A stretch of 64,000 bases of DNA from Cervus elaphus (GCF_910594005.1 NC_057831.1:38522001-38586000); one strand, 5' to 3'. Numbered from the stretch's first letter, positions 44,640 through 56,243 are shown. The notes: a model not told the origin generated them from the letters alone. A program made the numbers and translations.

Positions 44640-44920
44640 ACCAACAATTACATTTACTGAGCTTATTAAATGCCAGGTGCTATTCTACATTAACTATAAC
44701 ATCTTATGGAAAACCTAAATGAACTTTTTGGTCAACTCAATATATGTATGTCTTTTTAATGCTCAAAACCATATTGTCAGTAGGCACTACCAATTCTGTC
44801 ACTATACAAATGAGGAAACAAGAAACAAAAGAGAAATAACCAGAAAGTGTTTAGTAACATGCAGAGGCAGAAGCTTTGCTGGAATTCAGGCAGACTTGAG
44901 CCCAGAGCCTGAGTACTTTG
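44640..44920 (-). mobile_element. MIR SINE (reverse)
   Basis: A second reverse MIR in tandem: 'aaatgccaggtgctattctac', 'ctatacaaatgaggaaac', 'ttcaggcagacttgagcccagag'. More diverged than its neighbour. Confidence 0.6.
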
Positions 44921-46594
44921 TGACTATAACACATATCCTTTCAATAATTGGGGTGCAGGATTTTTCTAGCTTTGGATGCCAGAAAATTCCGTTGTCCTTG
45001 CCTCTTCCTCCTTTTAGGTTGGTTAGGAATGGCAGAGGGAGTCTTGTCTATTTTCTTGGTCTAAAGTAGTTTTCTCTATTCTTACTCATTGCTCCCCTTG
45101 ACAATTACTGGATTATAAATACCAGTTCAACAGAGAAGCCAGCTTTTTCAGTGAAGGCATTTTTGTTTCCTTAAGTTATAACAACTGATTTCTTTTTTTT
45201 TTTGCTGGAAATATAACATTGAGAAATTATCAACAATATATTCTTATGAATTCTTTCTTGGAACAAACTTAATGGCAACATGATATCTTTTGCTTTGTTG
45301 TCTTGTTTTCTGGGTTTTAGCTCTAGCCACAGGAGACAACTTTAAACAGGTGGCATTGTGTAGTAAGCATCTGATAATACATGCAGAATAGAAGACTCTG
45401 ATGATGACTTTTAACCTTGAGATAAGAAAATATTAGAAGCATTATGCACTTATTAAAGTTAAGTTATTGCAGATGGGACATTCATTATGCTGCAGGACAG
45501 TGAATACTTTCTTCCTTAGAAATTAACAAACTGTGTAGATCAATTTTGGGGGTAATTTTAACACATTTTCTTCTTGGAATTTAATAAGAATTTTTTAAAT
45601 GTACATAACCTCATCACATATGATAATTGCCTGAAATAAACTAAAGTCAGCAGCAGAACAACACACACAATGAAAACAATTCAAAACATAGCTTACTTTG
45701 AAAGAAAACTTGTAGAAACATCTATGGAGCCATTACTCTCATTATAACTCTGAATAATTCATTCAGCCTGCCCCAGTCTGTCTTTTATTCTGTAAAAAGG
45801 AGGAAATCATACCCATTTAACAAAGATTAGATGGAATTATTTATATGAAAATATTATCACGATGAATGACAAAATAAGAGCTGTATCCAACTTCCCTCAT
45901 TCCCTCCTTCTTTCTTTCTTCCCATTCCCCCTATTTTACCCCTTTTCCTTTTCTTCTCTGTGCCTTCAAGAAGTCTTTATGGTACACTGAGCAAGAAAGG
46001 GAAGAAAAAGAGAGGAGGATAGAGTGAAATGAGGCTTGTTTAGATAAGACTGGAATTATATTGAGAAATGGACTTCTTAAATGATGATGCCCCTTAGCTG
46101 TTTTAGCACCAGGAGGAAGAGTGACAAATCTTACGGAAGAAGCATCACACTGCTCAGGAATCTGTGCAATGGTAGATTTATTCTCCACTTAGGCTTCCAG
46201 CAGGAAGTAACTTTACTTGGTAAAAAATATTAAAGCATCCTTCTTCTAACCATAGCAGGTATACTAATATTAATGATGCCAGAAGGTAAAAAAAGATTGA
46301 AATAATATAGCTAACTGAGATTATTGAAGTAGAATACTGATCCAAAAGACATTTTTGTTAATAACTAAAGCAGATGATCAGCAGTAGGAAGTACATATTA
46401 GAAGGTGGCAAATCCTTCCCTAGAAATAGTTTAATGAAGACTCAGACCTCAGAGACTACTTTGAACAAGCACATAATCAAAATCATGGACTTTCTGTCAT
46501 CAATAATAAGTAAAGGAAAGTGTGGGCACCCTGGCAAATGACAATATGGCCAATAAGATTGATCCTGGACCAGAACTGTTGCCTTAACCCCTAT
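44921..46594. other. Single-copy non-coding DNA
   Basis: About 1.7 kb with no repeat I can name; a pyrimidine-rich run is at 45885-45960. Confidence 0.45.
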
Positions 46595-47262
46595 GTTGTT
46601 GTTCAGTTGCCAAGTCACGTCTGACTCTCTGCAACCCCGTGAACTGTGGCACTCTAGGCTCAGGGTTCGCTCAAACTCATGTCCATTGAGTTGGTGATGC
46701 TATCTAGCCATCTCATCCTCTGCTGCTCTCTTCCTCTTTTCCCTTCATCTTTCCCAGCATCAGGGTCTTTTCCAGTGAGTCAGCTCTTCACACCAGGTGG
46801 CCAAAATACTGGGGTTTTAGCTTTAGCATCAATCCTTCCAATGAATATTCAGGATTGATTTCCTTTAGGATGGACAGGTTGGATCTCCTTGCTGTCCAAG
46901 GAACCCTCATGAGTCTTCTCCAGCACCACAATTCAAAAGCATCAATTCTTCAACATTCAGGCTACTTTATGGTCCAACTCTCACATCTATATATACATGA
47001 CTCCTGGAAAAATTATAGCTTTGACTGTATGGACCTTTGTTGGCAAAGTGATGTCTCTGCTTTTGAATACGCTGTCTAGATCTGTCATGGCTTTTCTTCC
47101 AAGAAGCAAGTGTCTTTAATTTCATAGCTGCAGTCACCATCCACAGTGATTTTGGAGCCCAAGAAAATAAAGTCTGTTACTGCTTCCACTATTCTCCCAT
47201 CTATTTGCCATGAAGTGATGGGACCAAATGCTATGATCTTCGTTTTTTGAATATTGAGTTTT
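46595..47262 (-). mobile_element. BovB LINE (reverse), part 1, split by L1
   Basis: Reverse BovB 3' end from 'gttgttgttcagttgccaag' to 'atgctatgatcttcg'. The text resumes at 54829 after the L1 insertion ('aagccagctttttcactctcc'). Internal frames are disrupted. Confidence 0.93.
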
Positions 47263-47613
47263 TTTTTTTTTTTTAATTTTTTTATTAGTTGGAGGCTAAT
47301 TACTTCACAACATTTCAGTGGGTTTTGTCATACATTGATATGAATCAGCCATAGATTTACACTTATTCCCCATCCCGATCCCCCCTCCCACCTCCCTCTC
47401 CACCCGATTCCTCTGGGTCCTCCCAGTGCACCAGGTTCGAGCACTTGTCTCATGCATCCCACCTGGGCTGGTGATCTGTTTCACCATAGATAGTATACAT
47501 GCTGTTCTTTTGAAATATCCCACCCTCACCTTCTCCCACAGAGTTCAAAAGTCTGTTCTGTATTTCTGTGTCTCTTTTTCTGTTTTGCATATAGGGTCAT
47601 CGTTACCATCTTT

Positions 47614-50600
47614 CTAAATTCCATATATATGTGTCAGTATGCTGTAATGTTCTTTATCTTTCTGGCTTACTTCACTCTGTATAATGGGCTCCAGTTTCAT
47701 CCATCTCATTAGGACTGGTTCAAATGAATTCTTTTTGACGGCTGAGTAATATTCCATGGTGTACATGTACCACAGCGTCCCCATCCATTCATCTGCTGAT
47801 GGGCATCTAGGTTGCTTCCATGTCCTGGCTATTATAAACAGTGCTGCGATGAACATTGGGGTGCACGTGTCTCTTTCAGATCTGGTTTCCTCAGTGTGTA
47901 TGCCCAGAAGTGGTATTGCTGGGTCATATGGCAGTTCTATTTCCAGTTTTTTAAGGAATCTCCACACTGTTTTCCATAGTGGCTGTACTAGTTTGCATTC
48001 CCACCAACAGTGTAAGAGGGTTCCCTTTTCTCCACACCCTCTCCAGCATTTATTGCTTGTAGACTTTTGGATAGCAGCCATCCTGACTGGTGTGTAATGG
48101 TACCTCATTGTGGTTTTGATTTGCATTTCTCTAATAATGAGTGATGTTGAGCACCTTTTCATGTGTTTGTTAGCCATCTGTATGTCTTCTTTGGAGAAAT
48201 GTCTGTTTAGTTCTCTGGCCCATTTTTTGATTGGGTCATTTATTTTTCTGGAATTGAGCTGCAGGAGTTGCTTGTATATTTTTGAGATTAATCCTTTGTC
48301 TATTTCTTCATTTGCTATTATTTTCTCCCAATCTGACGGCTGTCTTTTCACCTTACTTATAGTTTCCTTTGTAGTGCAAAAGCTTTTAAGTTTCATTAGA
48401 TCCCATTTGTTTAGTTTTGCTTTTATTTCCAATATTCTGGGAGGTGGGTCATAGAGGATCTTGCTGTGATTTATGTCGGAGAGTGTTTTGCCTATGTTCT
48501 CCTCTAGGAGTTTTATAGTTTCTGGTCTTACATTTATATCTTTAATCCATTTTGAGTTTATTTTTGTGTATGGTGTTAGAAAGTGTTCTAGTTTCATTCT
48601 TTTACAAGTGGTTGACCAGTTTTCCCAGCACCACTTGTTAAAGAGGTTGTCTTTTTTCCATTGTATATCCTTGCCTCCTTTGTCAAAGATAAGGTGTCCA
48701 TAGGTTCGTGGATTTATCTCTGGGCTTTCTATTCTGTTCCATTGGTCTATATTTCTGTCTTTGTGCCAGTACCATACTGTCTTGATGACTGTGGCTTTGT
48801 AGTAGAGTCTGAAGTCAGGCAGGTTGATTCCTCCAGTTCCATTCTTCTTTTTCAAGATTACTTTGGCTATTCAAGGTTTTTTGTATTTCCATACAAATTG
48901 TGAAATTCTTTGGTCTAGTTCTGTGAAAAATACCGTTGGTAGCTTGATAGGGATTGCATTGAATCTATAGATTGCTTTGGGTAGAATAGCCATTTTGACA
49001 ATATTGATTCTTCCAATCTATGAGCATGGTATGTTTCTCCATCTGTTTGTGTCCTCTTTGATTTCTTTCATCAGTGTTTTATAGTTTTCTATGTATAGGT
49101 CTTTTGTTTCTTTAGGTAGATATACTCCTAAGTATTTTATTCTTTTTGTTGCAATGGTGAATGGTATTGTTTCCTTAATTTCTCTTTCTGTTTTTTCATT
49201 GTTAGTATATAGGAATGCAAGGGATTTCTGTGTGTTAATTTTATATCCTGCAACTTTACTGTATTCATTGATTAGTTCTAGTAATTTTCTGGTAGAGTCT
49301 TTAGGGTTTTCTATGTAGAGGATCATGTCATCTGCAAACAGTGAGAGTTTAACTTCTTCTTTTCCTATCTGGATTCCTTTTACTTCTTTTTCTGCTCTGG
49401 TTGCTGTGGCCAAAACTTCCAACACTATGTTGAACAGTAGTGGTGAGAGTGGGCACCCTTGTCTTGTTCCTGATTTCAGGGGAAATGCTTTCAATTTTTC
49501 ACCATTGAGGATGATGCTTGCTGTGGGTTTGTCATATATAGCTTTTATTATGTTGAGGTATGTTCCTTCTATTCCTGCTTTTTGGAGAGTTTTAATCATA
49601 AATGAGTGTTGAATTTTGTCAAAGGCTTTCTCTGCCTCTATTGAGATAATCATATGGTTTTTATCTTTCAATTTGTTAATGTGGTGTATTACATTGATTG
49701 ATTTGCGGATATTGAAGAATCCTTGCATTCCTGGGATAAAGCCCACTTGGTCGTGGTGTATGATTTTTTTAATATGTTGTTGGATTCTGTTTGCTAGAAT
49801 TTTGTTAAGGATTTTTGCATCTATGTTCATCAGTGATATTGGCCTGTAGTTTTCTTTTTTTGTGGCATCTTTGTCTGATTTTGGAATTAGGGTGATGGTG
49901 GCCTCATAGAATGAGTTTGGAAGCTTACCTTCATCTGCAATTTTCTGGAAGAGTTTGAGTAAGGTAGGTGTTAGCTCTTCTCTAAATTTTTGGTAGAATT
50001 CAGCTGTGAAGCCATCTGGTCCTGGGCTTTTGTTTGCTGGAAGATTTTTGATGACAGTTTCGATTTCCTTGCTTGTGATGGGTCTGTTAAGATCTTCTAT
50101 TTCTTCCTGGTTCAGTTTTGGAAAGTTATACTTTTCTAAGAATTTGTCCATTTCATCCAAGTTGTCCATTTTATTGGCATAGAGCTGCTGGTAGTAGTCT
50201 CTTATGATCCTTTGTATTTCAGTGTTGTCTGTTGTGATCTCTCCATTTTCATTTCTAATTTTGTTAATTTGGTTCTTCTCTCTTTGTTTCTTAATGAGTC
50301 TTGCTAATGGTTTGTCAATTTTGTTTATTTTTTCAAAAAACCAGCTTTTAGCTTTGTTGATTTTTGCTATGGTCTCTTTAGTTTCTATTGCATTTATTTC
50401 TGCCTTAATTTTTAAGATTTCTTTCCTTCTGCTAACCCTGGGGTTCTTCATTTCTTCTCTAATTGCTTTAGGTGTAGAGTTAGGTTATTTATTTGGCTTT
50501 TTTCTTGTTTCTTGATGTAAGCCTGTAATGCTATGAACCTTCCCCTTAGCACTGCTTTTACAGTGTCCCATAGGTTTTGGGTTCTTGTGTTTTCATTTTC

Positions 50601-51428
50601 ATTCATTTCTATACATATTTTGATTTCTTTTTTGATTTCTTCTATGATTTGTTGGTTATTCAGAAGTGTGTTATTTAGCTTCCAGGTGTTTGAATTTTTA
50701 ACAATTTTTTTCCTGTAATTGAGATCTAATCTTACTGCACTGTGGTCAGAAAAGATGACTGGAATGATTTCAATATTTTTGAATTTTCCAAGACTAGATT
50801 TATGGCCCAGGATGTGATCTATACTGGAGAAGGTTCCGTGTGCACTTGAGAAAAAGGTGAAGTTGATTGTTTTGGGGTGAAATGTCCTATAGATATCAAT
50901 TAGGTCTAGCTGATCCATTGTGTCATTTAAAGTTTGTGTTTCCTTGTTAATTTTCTGTTTAGTTGATCTATCCATAGTTGTGAGTGGGGTATTAAAGTCT
51001 CCCACTATTATTGTGTTACTATTAATTTCCTCTTTCATACTCGTTAGTGTTTGCCGTACATATTGCGGTGCTCCTATGTTGGGTGCATATATATTTATAA
51101 TTGTTATTTCTTCTTCTTGGATTGATCCTTTGATCATTATGTAGTGTCCTTCTTTGTCTCTTTTCACAGCTTTTATTTGAAAGTCTATTTTATCTGATAT
51201 GAGTATTGCGACTCCTGCTTTCTTTTGGTCTCCATTTGCATGAAATATTTTTTTCCAGCCCTTCACTTTTAGTCTGTACGTGTCTCTTGTTTTGAGGTGG
51301 GTCTCTTGTAGACAGCATATATGGGGGTCTTGTTTTTGTATCCATTCAGCCAATCTTTGTCTTTTGGTTGGGGCATTCAACCCATTTACATTTAAGGTAA
51401 TTATTGATAGGTGTGGTCCCGTTGCCAT
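47614..51428 (-). pseudogene. ORF2: L1 ORF2 (endonuclease / reverse transcriptase), disabled
   Basis: ORF2p nicks target DNA and reverse-transcribes L1 RNA. The N-terminal endonuclease (51428-50448) keeps the motifs TLNVNGLN, LQETH, GDFNTPL, SIDHI and SDHSA. The next frame (50451-49018) holds SPGPDGF, the motif-A region reading SIEAEKAFD, and FADDM (residues 372-376). The C-terminal part (48855-47614) has an intact C-x3-C-x7-H-x4-C motif (CWRGC...LLHCWWEC). Lesions: a frameshift at about 50450, TAG at 49020-49018, TGA at 48873-48871 (both probably from Trp), and Glu for the motif-A Asp (codon at 49638-49636). It starts 51 bp after the ORF1 stop. Confidence 0.95.
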
Positions 51429-51479
51429 TTACTTTGTTGTTTTGGGTTCACGTTTATACAACCTTTCTGCATTTCCTGT

Positions 51480-52399
51480 CTAGAGAAGATCCTTTAGCAT
51501 TTGTTGAAGAGCTGGTTTGGTGGTGCTGAATTCTCTCAGCTTTTGCTTATCTGTAAAGCTTTTGAGTTCTCCTTCATATCTGAATGAGATCCTTGCTGGA
51601 TACAGTAATCTAGGTTGTAGGTTATTCTCTTTCATTACTTTCAGGACGTCCTGCCATTCCCTTCTGGCCTGGAGGGTTTCTATTGATAGATCAGCTGTTA
51701 TCCTTATGGGAATCCCTTTGTGTGTTATTTGTTGTTTTTCCCTTGCTGCTTTTAATATTTGTTCTTTGTGTTTGATCTTTGTTAGTTTGATTAATATGTG
51801 TCTTGGGGTGTTTCGCCTTGGGTTTATCCTGTTTGGGACTCTCTGGGTTTCTTGGACTTGGGTGGCTATTTCCTTCCCCATTTTAGGGAAGTTTTCAGCT
51901 ATTATCTCCTCGAGTATTTTTTCATGGCCTTTCTTTTTGTCTTCTTCTTCTGGAACTCCTATGATTCGAATGTTGGGGCGTTTCACAGTGTCCCAGAGGT
52001 CCCTGAGGTTGTCCTCATTTCTTTTGATCCTTTTTTCCTCTCTGCTTCATTTATTTCCACCATTTTATCTTCTACCTCACTTATCCTATCTTCTGCCTCC
52101 GTTATTCTACTCTTGGTTCCCTCCAAAGTGTTTTTGATCTCATTCATTGCATTGTTCATTTTTAATTGACTCTTTTTTATTTCTTCTAGGTCTTTATTAA
52201 ACAATTCTTGTATCTTTTCAATCTTTGTTTCCAGGCTATTTATCTGTAACTCCATTTTGTTTTCAAGATTTTGGATCATTTTTATTATCATTATTCTAAA
52301 TTCTTTTTCAGGTAGATTCCCTATCTCCTCCTCTTTTGTTTGACTTGGTGGGCATTTTTCATGTTCCTTTACCTGTTGGGTATTTCTTTGCCTTTTCAT
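51480..52399 (-). pseudogene. ORF1: L1 ORF1 (RNA-binding chaperone), frameshifted
   Basis: ORF1p coats L1 RNA as a trimer. The first frame (52399-51983) starts MKRQRNTQQ and carries a coiled-coil-type heptad region (for example ENKMELQINSLETKIEKIQEL and ITEAEDRISEVEDKMVEI). The second frame (51986-51480) contains the RNA-recognition part (RIIGVPEEE) and the C-terminal domain (PRHILIKLTKIKHKEQILKAA, ITADLSIETLQARREWQDV), ending KDLL. The two halves join through a frameshift in an A6 run at 52036-52031. Apart from this the gene looks complete, about 305 codons. The start at 52399 is the first Met of the frame and sits after the 5'UTR. Confidence 0.93.
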
Positions 52400-53249
52400 C
52401 TTGTTTAGATTGCTGTGTCTGGAGTGGGCTTTCTGTATTCTGGAGGTCTGTGGTTCCTTTTTATTGTGGAGGATTTACCCAGTGGGTGGGGTTAGACGAT
52501 TGGCTTGTCAAGGTTTCCCGGTTAGGGAAGCTTGTGTCAGTGTACTGGTGCGTGGAACTTGATTTCTTCTCTTTGGAGAGCAATGGAGTGCCCAGTAATG
52601 AGTTTTGAGATGGGTCTATGTGTTAGGTGTGACCTTGGGCAGCCTGTATGTTGACATTCGGGGCTATGTTCCTGTGTTGCTGGAGAATTTGCGTGGTATG
52701 TCTTGCTCTAAAACTTATTGGCTCTTGGGTGGTGGTTGGTTTCAGTGTAGGTATGGAGGCTTTTGGACGGTCACTTATTACTTAAAGTTCCATGTAGTCA
52801 GGAGTTTTCTGGTGTTCTCAGGTTTTGGGCTTAAGTTTCCTGCCTCTGGATTTCAGTTTTATTCTTCCTGTAGTCTCAGGACTTCTCCAACTATACAGCA
52901 CTGATAATAAAACTTCTAGGTTAATGGCGAAAAGATTCTCCCCCGTTAGGGACACCCAGAGAGGTTCACAGAGTTACATGAACAGGAGAAAAGGGAGGAG
53001 GGAGATAGAGATGAGCAGGAGGAGAAAACGGGGGACTCAAGAGAAGAGAGACAGATCTACGCAGCTGTCTGTTCCCAGAGTGTTCTCCGTAGCCCAGTCA
53101 CCTACAAGGATTCACAGAATTGGATTGGGAAGAGAAGGGGAAAGGAGGAAATAGAGGTGTTCTGAGGTAGAAAACAGAGAGTCAAGATTGGGAGAGAATA
53201 ATCTTCGGTTTAAAGATAGGGCTTCTCTTTTTTTTTTTTTGTAAGGTTA

Positions 53250-53620
53250 TAGTGTAGTGAAAATGAAAATGAAGAGTAGTAGAGGAGTACTAGAGGACTT
53301 TAAAAGAAATAAGAGAAAAAGAAAAATAGAAAATAAAAGAGAAAACGGAAAGAAAAAAAAAAGAAGAAAAAAGAAAAAAAAAGAAAAAGAAAAAAAAGAA
53401 AAAAAAACAAAAAAAAAGAAAGAAAGAAAAAAAAAATTTTTTTTTCCCCTAATTAAAAAAATCGTAAAAATCTATGAAAATGAAAGTTAAGGAGTAATGG
53501 GGGAGTAATAGGGAATTTTAAAGGAAAATAAAAGAGAAAAAATAAAAAAGAAAAAATATAAAAAGAAAAAAAAATTTTTTTTTTCCTTACTTAGGAAAAA
53601 AAAAGTAAAAATATATCTAG
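53250..53620. repeat. Purine-rich low-complexity block with a duplicated module
   Basis: Two related modules: gaaaatgaaaatgaagagta (53260) with tttaaaagaaataagagaaa, and gaaaatgaaagttaagg (53477) with tttaaaggaaaataaaagag, each followed by A-rich text ending in an A-to-T run and 'ttttttcc'. They lie about 217 bp apart. It belongs to the L1 5'UTR. Confidence 0.75.
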
Positions 53621-53894
53621 GAATTTCTCTGGAGCTGTTGCGGTCAGTGTGGGTTCGGCTCAGTTTCAGATAGCTCCTCGTTCCAGCTTACACTTCTCGA
53701 TATCTACAGGGCCCTTCCGGCGAAGTCGGTGTTTTCTACAGGGATTTTAATCTGTTGCACCAGTCCCTTCTGAAGCGGTTCCCTTTGTTTATTTGGCTTC
53801 TGTTTGCCGGTCTCTTCAGAGCCCCATTTCCGCCCTGACACAGGCGGGCGGAGGTGGACTCTTATTCAGTTAGCTAGTTCCGTTGCGCTGCTGG

Positions 53895-54003
53895 GAGGGG
53901 CTGACGCTGCGGGGATGGGCTGGCGCTGCGGGGCGGGGCTGACGCTGCGCGGAGGGGCTGGCCCTGTGGGGGCGGGCTGGCGCTGCCGGGAGGGGCTGAC
54001 GCT
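53895..54003. repeat. GC-rich degenerate tandem array
   Basis: At least six degenerate units of roughly 17-20 bp with the core ggggctgacgctgcgg / gggctggcgctgcgg. Each unit carries a CpG. It is internal to the L1 5'UTR. Confidence 0.8.
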
Positions 54004-54828
54004 GCTTTCTCTGTCTGCGCTGCTCAGGCTCCCGGCTGTTCTATATGGAGCGCGCCCCGCGCTGCGCTAGGTTCCAGCCCTCGGGTGTTACACAAAAGCG
54101 CGGAAGGAAAAGCTGCGCCTGCTCTCTGTGCCTTCCCCGTCAGAGCGGTCCAGGCAGCGAGGGGCTTGATGGGCGCACTATCCCCAGGTGTGGCGCACTC
54201 ACTCCCTTCCACGGACCCAGTCTCAGTTTCCGCTGGCGCCAGTCGGGTGCGCGCGCCTTCCGCCCTCTGCGTCCCCACCAGCCCCAGTCCCCGCCCGCGC
54301 CGGTCGGGTGCCTGCGCCCTGTGTCTCACCGCGACCTTCCCCTCGCCCCTGCCTCCTGCCTCCGGCGGGGCTGGGCCGGTCCGCAGCCTGCGAGCTCTTC
54401 TCGGGACTTTCTCCATCCCTTTGTTCTGTGAACGGCCGGCAGTGTGTTCCGGCTGGTTAATGTTCTCTCTCTCTTTTGGTCTCCCACAGTTCAAGTTGGC
54501 ACCTCACAGAAGCTCCCTCCGATTGTCCTCAGGGCACTCAGCCCCAGACCCTAGCCCAAGCAAGGCCGCCTAAGACTCCCTTCCCTGGACGGGTCTCCGT
54601 CCTTAGCTCTTTTGTCTCACTTTTTATCTTTTATATTTTGTCCTACCTCCTTTCGAAGACAATGGTCTGCTTTTCTGGGCGCCTGATGACCTCAGCTAGC
54701 GATCAGAAGTTGTTTTGTGAAGTTTGCTCTGCATTCAGTTATTCTTTTGATGAATTTGTAGGAGAGAAAGTGGTCTCCCCGTCCTACTCCTCCGCCATCT
54801 TGGCTCCTCTCAATGAATATTGAGTTTT

Positions 54829-54918
54829 AAGCCAGCTTTTTCACTCTCCTTTTCTACCCTCATCAAGAGGCTCTTTAGTTCCTCTTTACTTTCTGCCATT
54901 AGAGTGGCATCATCTTCA
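54829..54918 (-). mobile_element. BovB LINE (reverse), part 2, beyond the L1
   Basis: 'aagccagctttttcactctcc', 'catcaagaggctctttagttcc' and 'tctgccattagagtggcatcatc' continue the BovB interrupted at 47262 without gap, apart from the duplicated 15 bp. The fragment ends near 54918, so the BovB was 5'-truncated to about 0.75 kb. Confidence 0.92.
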
Positions 54919-54924
54919 GGGACT

Positions 54925-55188
54925 TGATCCAACCTATTTTAACAGGGTCACTCTGGTAGCTGTCTTGAGAATAGATTGAGGACATCAAGACTGAAACAGG
55001 AAAATCACTAAGTAGACTGGCTCAATGATTTGGGTGGGAGATGATGGTGCTTTGAACCAGCAGTGGATATGGTTAAAATGGATTCATATGAAGGTAAAAC
55101 TAGAAAAATTTGCCAACCCTTCACATGTAGGTTGAAAGAGAAGTGCAGAAGTCAAAGATGACTGTCTTTATCCACATTTGTATGTGTG
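54925..55188 (-). mobile_element. L2 LINE relic (reverse)
   Basis: 'gggtcactctggtagctgtcttgagaatagattgaggaca' and 'gatgatggtgctttgaaccagcagtgg' and 'agtcaaagatgactgtcttt' follow reverse L2. Confidence 0.5.
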
Positions 55189-55198
55189 TTTATAGCTT

Positions 55199-56243
55199 CA
55201 GTTCTGTTCAATTCAGTTGCTCAGTTGTGTCCGACTCTTTGCGACCCCATGAATTGCAGCACGCCAGGCCTCCCTGTCCGTCACAAACTCCCGGAGTTTA
55301 TGCAAACATGCCATCCAGCCATTTCATCCTCTGTTGTCCCCTTCTCCTGCCCCCATTCCCTTCCAGCATCAGGGTCTTTTCCAATGAGTCAATTCTTTGC
55401 ATGAGGTGGCCAAAGTATTGGAGTTTCAGCTTCAGCGTCAGTCCTTCCAACGAACACCCAGGACTGATCTGCTTTAGGATGGACTGGTTGGATCTCCTTG
55501 AAGTCCAAGGGACTCTTGAGAGTCTTCTCCAACACCACAGTTCAAAAGCATCAATTCTTCAGTGCTCAGCCTTCTTCACAGTCCAACTCTCACATCCAAT
55601 CATGACTACTGGAAAAACCATAGCCTTGACTAGACGGACCTTTGTTGGCAAAGTCTCTGCTTTTTAATATGCTATCTAGGTTGGTCATAACTTTCCTTCA
55701 AAGGAATAAGTGTCTTTTAATTTCATGGCTGCAATCACCACCTGCAATGATTTTGGAGCCCAGAAAAATAAAGTCTGACACTGTTTCCACTGTTTCCCCA
55801 TCTATTTCCCATGAAGTGATGGGACCAGATGCCATGATCTTAGTTTTCTGAATGTCGAGCTTTAAGCCAACTTTTTCACTCTCCTCTTTCACTTTCATCA
55901 AGAGGCTTTTTAGTTCCTCTTCACTTTCTGCCATAAGGGTGGTGTCATCTGCATATCTGAGGTTATTGATATTTCTCCCGGCAATCTTGATTCCAGCTTG
56001 TGCTTCATCTAGCCCAGCGTTTCTCATGATGTACTCTGCATATAAGTTAAATAAGCAGGGTGACAATATACAGCCTTGACGTACTCCTTTTACTATTTGG
56101 AACCAGTCTGTTTTTCCATGTCCAGTTCTAACTGTTGCTTCCTGACCTGCATATAGGTTTCTCAAGAGGCAGGTCAGATGATATAGTACGCCCATCTCTT
56201 TCAGGATTTTCCACTGTTTATTGTGATCCACACAGTCAAAGGC
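55199..56243 (-). mobile_element. BovB LINE 3' portion (reverse) with 10-bp target duplication
   Basis: About 1.05 kb of reverse BovB, from the 3' tail (plus-strand 'ttcaattcagttgctcagtt') to the RT motif-A region ('cacacagtcaaagg'). The repeat tttatagctt at 55189-55198 and 56244-56253 is the target-site duplication. It includes the longest open BovB RT stretch in the window. Confidence 0.95.
55698..56231 (-). pseudogene. BovB reverse-transcriptase fragment, open over 177 codons
   Basis: The frame encodes the RT palm from just after motif A: GVRQGCILSPCLFNLYAEYI (motif B region), LRYADDTTLMAESEEE (motif C with both Asp residues) and VGLKLDIQKTKIMASG, then the thumb start SDFIFLGSKI. The 5' truncation removed the endonuclease and motif A. 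It runs out of frame near 55698, so it is a dead-on-arrival copy, but its RT motif C is better kept than in the longer BovB at 31511-35343. Confidence 0.9.

Larger units (their letters stand above)
47263..54813 (-). mobile_element. Full-length ruminant L1 (reverse)
   Basis: A complete L1 of about 7.55 kb on the minus strand: 5' end at about 54812 (minus strand 'gaggagccaagatggcggagg'), 5'UTR to 52400, ORF1, a 51-bp gap, ORF2, about 350 bp of 3'UTR and a poly(A) tract (T run at 47261-47274). The 15-bp repeat tgaatattgagtttt at 47248-47262 and 54814-54828 is its target-site duplication. It landed inside an earlier reverse BovB. The reading frames carry a few lesions each, so it is relatively recent but dead. 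Confidence 0.96.
52400..54813 (-). promoter_or_regulatory. L1 5'UTR with CpG-rich promoter region
   Basis: L1 transcription starts at the 5' end from an internal promoter. This 2.4-kb leader begins with 'ccaagatggcggagg', a YY1-type site (ccatctt on plus, 54795-54801). Next is a CpG-rich stretch (about 53780-54560) and a long polypyrimidine block on the element strand (53230-53620). The CpG-rich part includes degenerate tandem units of gggctgacgctgcgg type at 53895-54003. Reverse and forward open frames in the GC-rich part (such as 54024-54494) are side effects of composition. Confidence 0.85.

Noticed and set aside
47241..47280. Long T run as a possible Pol III terminator.
   Set aside because: It is the reverse poly(A) tail of the L1, shown by the matching target duplication.
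49091..52169. Plus-strand open frames of up to 206 codons over the L1 ORF1/ORF2 region.
   Set aside because: They are antisense shadows of ORF1 and ORF2; hydrophobic runs arise from reverse-complemented Lys/Asn-rich codons.
53257..53490. Lys/Glu-rich 77-codon frame that looks like a basic protein.
   Set aside because: Pure low-complexity purine tract within the L1 5'UTR.
53804..54573. Several long overlapping open frames on both strands (up to 162 codons) in GC-rich DNA.
   Set aside because: They lie in the CpG-rich 5'UTR of the reverse L1, where stop codons are rare because of composition. They are proline/arginine/alanine-rich with no domain.
55143..55667. 174-codon plus-strand frame.
   Set aside because: It runs mostly through the antisense of a BovB tail (SDSLRPHELQHARPPC type text), a common artefact in ruminant gene predictions.
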